Shown: piece after piece, positions 5,402 to 6,361 of the stretch | How the letters are laid out: each line of letters starts with the position of its first letter | Numbering within the stretch: position 1 is the stretch's first letter | Source of the DNA: Verrucomicrobia bacterium UBA673 | GTDB taxonomy: Bacteria; Verrucomicrobiota; Verrucomicrobiia; Limisphaerales; UBA1096 | DNA: 6,361 bases | Direction: 5' to 3' | NCBI GenBank assembly: GCA_002299785.1 | Contig: DBNL01000034.1 | Coordinates: 1-6,361 of the forward strand | The notes under the pieces: model-generated | Seen by the model: the letters and a program-made list of their open reading frames with translations, nothing else | Told to the model about the DNA's origin: nothing | Databases searched by the model: none | Program-made: the position numbers and the translations under genes

Positions 5402-6361
5402 CCGCGAATCGGTTCGCGATCTCTTGCAGTCCGACAAACCCACTCGGGTTACAATCGGTGACATGGACGAGGCTCGCGGACGGGAGGTGGTCGCTTGGCT
5501 AGCCGACGACCGCGTTGACTTCGTCCAAGCTGATGTTTTCAAGACCGACCAAACCGCTAACTTGATGCGGGATTACGATCTCGTCATGGACGGCACTCCC
5601 ATCTCCATCAACCACGAGTCAACACTGTGCATCGCGAGGGCGGGTGTGCATGGCGTGAACCTAAACGGAACCGGGCCGGAGTTCGCGTTTCATGATACGT
5701 TTGTGGAGGCAGGCAAAACCTACGTGCCGGGATTCGGGATGACACCGGGCATCACCAACGTGATGGCCCGTTACGCGCACGACCGGCTGGAGTCGATTGA
5801 CACCATTCGCATCAGCCACGGGGCGTTCCGGCCGTTTGCCTTCTCGCCGGCGATCACCGAGACCACCCGTATAGAATACGAGCCCGGCTTGGAAAGTCGG
5901 ATCGTTTTTGAGGACGGTGCGTTCAAACAGGTCGAGCCATTCGCGCGGCCGCTGGAGGTGACACTGCCCGAGCCGTTTGGGACACACACGCAGTACATCA
6001 TTCCCCACGCTGAAACCCAGACAATCCCGGAATCATTCAAGGAGAAGGGAGTCCGGTTGGTCGAAGTGCGTGGGACGTGGCCTCCGGCGAACATGCAACT
6101 GCTGCGCTCTTTGTATGACTGGGGTTTCCTCGAGAACAAAACGGTGTGTGTAGACGGAGTCGATGTGGGCGTGATGGATACCATTGCGAGTTATTTGCTG
6201 CAATCCGATCAAGGAACCACTACCAAGCTGTACGGGTATGCATTGCATGTTGAGGTCACCGGAACGGAGAACGGCAAACCGGTTTGCTACACCCTGACAA
6301 CTTCACATCCGGCCTCGGATGGATCGGTTGCCGACTGGGAAGGCCTTCGCGCCTACACCCG
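5364..6361 (+). CDS. Saccharopine dehydrogenase-like NAD(P)-dependent oxidoreductase, 3' end cut by window edge
   Basis: An open frame from the ATG at 5364 runs to the right edge without a stop, giving 332 residues; the family is usually about 400, so roughly 60-80 residues are missing. The start MKIFCLGSAGKIS is the first strand and glycine-rich loop of a Rossmann fold (G7, G10). D33 in TIGDMD ends the second strand, which suggests NAD rather than NADP. The segment at 122-137 (PGFGMTPGITNVMARY) is a hallmark of saccharopine dehydrogenase and carboxynorspermidine dehydrogenase-like proteins, and a catalytic or substrate-binding domain follows. The enzyme probably makes or breaks a secondary amine between an amino acid or polyamine and an oxo-acid or aldehyde in the cytoplasm; the actual substrate cannot be told. 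The frame has a TGA stop at 5337-5339 and no other start codon before 5364, so the start is firm. It has no Shine-Dalgarno site of its own and overlaps a short reading frame at 5342-5401. Confidence 0.9.
   Translation, partial: MKIFCLGSAGKISRESVRDLLQSDKPTRVTIGDMDEARGREVVAWLADDRVDFVQADVFKTDQTANLMRDYDLVMDGTPISINHESTLCIARAGVHGVNLNGTGPEFAFHDTFVEAGKTYVPGFGMTPGITNVMARYAHDRLESIDTIRISHGAFRPFAFSPAITETTRIEYEPGLESRIVFEDGAFKQVEPFARPLEVTLPEPFGTHTQYIIPHAETQTIPESFKEKGVRLVEVRGTWPPANMQLLRSLYDWGFLENKTVCVDGVDVGVMDTIASYLLQSDQGTTTKLYGYALHVEVTGTENGKPVCYTLTTSHPASDGSVADWEGLRAYT

Larger units (their letters stand above)
1052..5499. repeat. Dispersed iterated octamer GCCAAGCG / CGCTTGGC (10 copies)
   Basis: Exact copies read GCCAAGCG on the plus strand at 1052-1059, 1133-1140, 1411-1418, 1511-1518, 2039-2046 and 2142-2149, and CGCTTGGC at 3517-3524, 4636-4643, 5209-5216 and 5492-5499. 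In the GCCAAGCG orientation every copy is preceded by a purine, giving RGCCAAGCG in all ten, and eight of ten are followed by C or G. Copies fall in all four protein genes, in different reading frames, and in the 5163-5363 intergenic region. One-mismatch forms are also frequent, for example CGCTTAGC at 1365-1372 and 2136-2143. The coordinates give the outer limits of the scatter, not a continuous repeat. Confidence 0.5.

Noticed and set aside
5661..6248. Minus-strand frames of 71-137 codons opposite the SDH-like gene
   Set aside because: The plus strand carries one continuous frame with family motifs throughout; the minus-strand products look like antisense translations.
1..6361. CRISPR array, transposase, toxin-antitoxin pair or defence system
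   Set aside because: Looked for regular repeats with spacers, terminal inverted repeats and small paired genes; none found. The genes are ordinary core or metabolic ones.

Overview
The window looks like chromosomal DNA from a GC-rich bacterium of the Planctomycetota-Verrucomicrobiota-Chlamydiota (PVC) group, most likely Verrucomicrobiota or a planctomycete. The main clue is the first protein gene, which encodes an exported protein joining a planctomycete-type c-type cytochrome domain (CXXCH, then an MPPK motif) to a seven-bladed WD40 propeller. That architecture is typical of this group. Shine-Dalgarno sites are weak or missing at most starts. The phylum is an inference from these features.

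Layout, left to right: a tRNA-Gly(CCC) gene on the minus strand, cut by the left edge (1-69); the cytochrome c/WD40 gene on the minus strand (137 to about 1483); a divergent intergenic region with an imperfect inverted repeat (about 1484-1636); dihydrolipoyl dehydrogenase on the plus strand (1637-3028); a 16-bp convergent junction with a perfect 8-bp hairpin beside it; an exported prolyl oligopeptidase on the minus strand (3045-5162); a 201-bp divergent intergenic region (5163-5363); and a saccharopine-dehydrogenase-like oxidoreductase on the plus strand, cut by the right edge (5364-6361).

The four protein genes alternate in strand, so each is probably its own transcription unit, and they do not form an obvious pathway. 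The roles visible are extracytoplasmic electron transfer or degradation (cytochrome/WD40), the E3 subunit of 2-oxoacid dehydrogenase complexes, peptide degradation outside the cytoplasm, and an amino-acid- or polyamine-type dehydrogenase. No mobile element, CRISPR array, defence system or biosynthetic cluster is seen.

The most unusual signal is not a gene. The octamer GCCAAGCG (reverse complement CGCTTGGC) occurs ten times, always preceded by a purine, in all four protein genes and in one intergenic region. A rough composition estimate predicts less than one. It resembles the highly iterated words or DNA-uptake-type signals known from other bacteria, and is the best candidate here for something undescribed.
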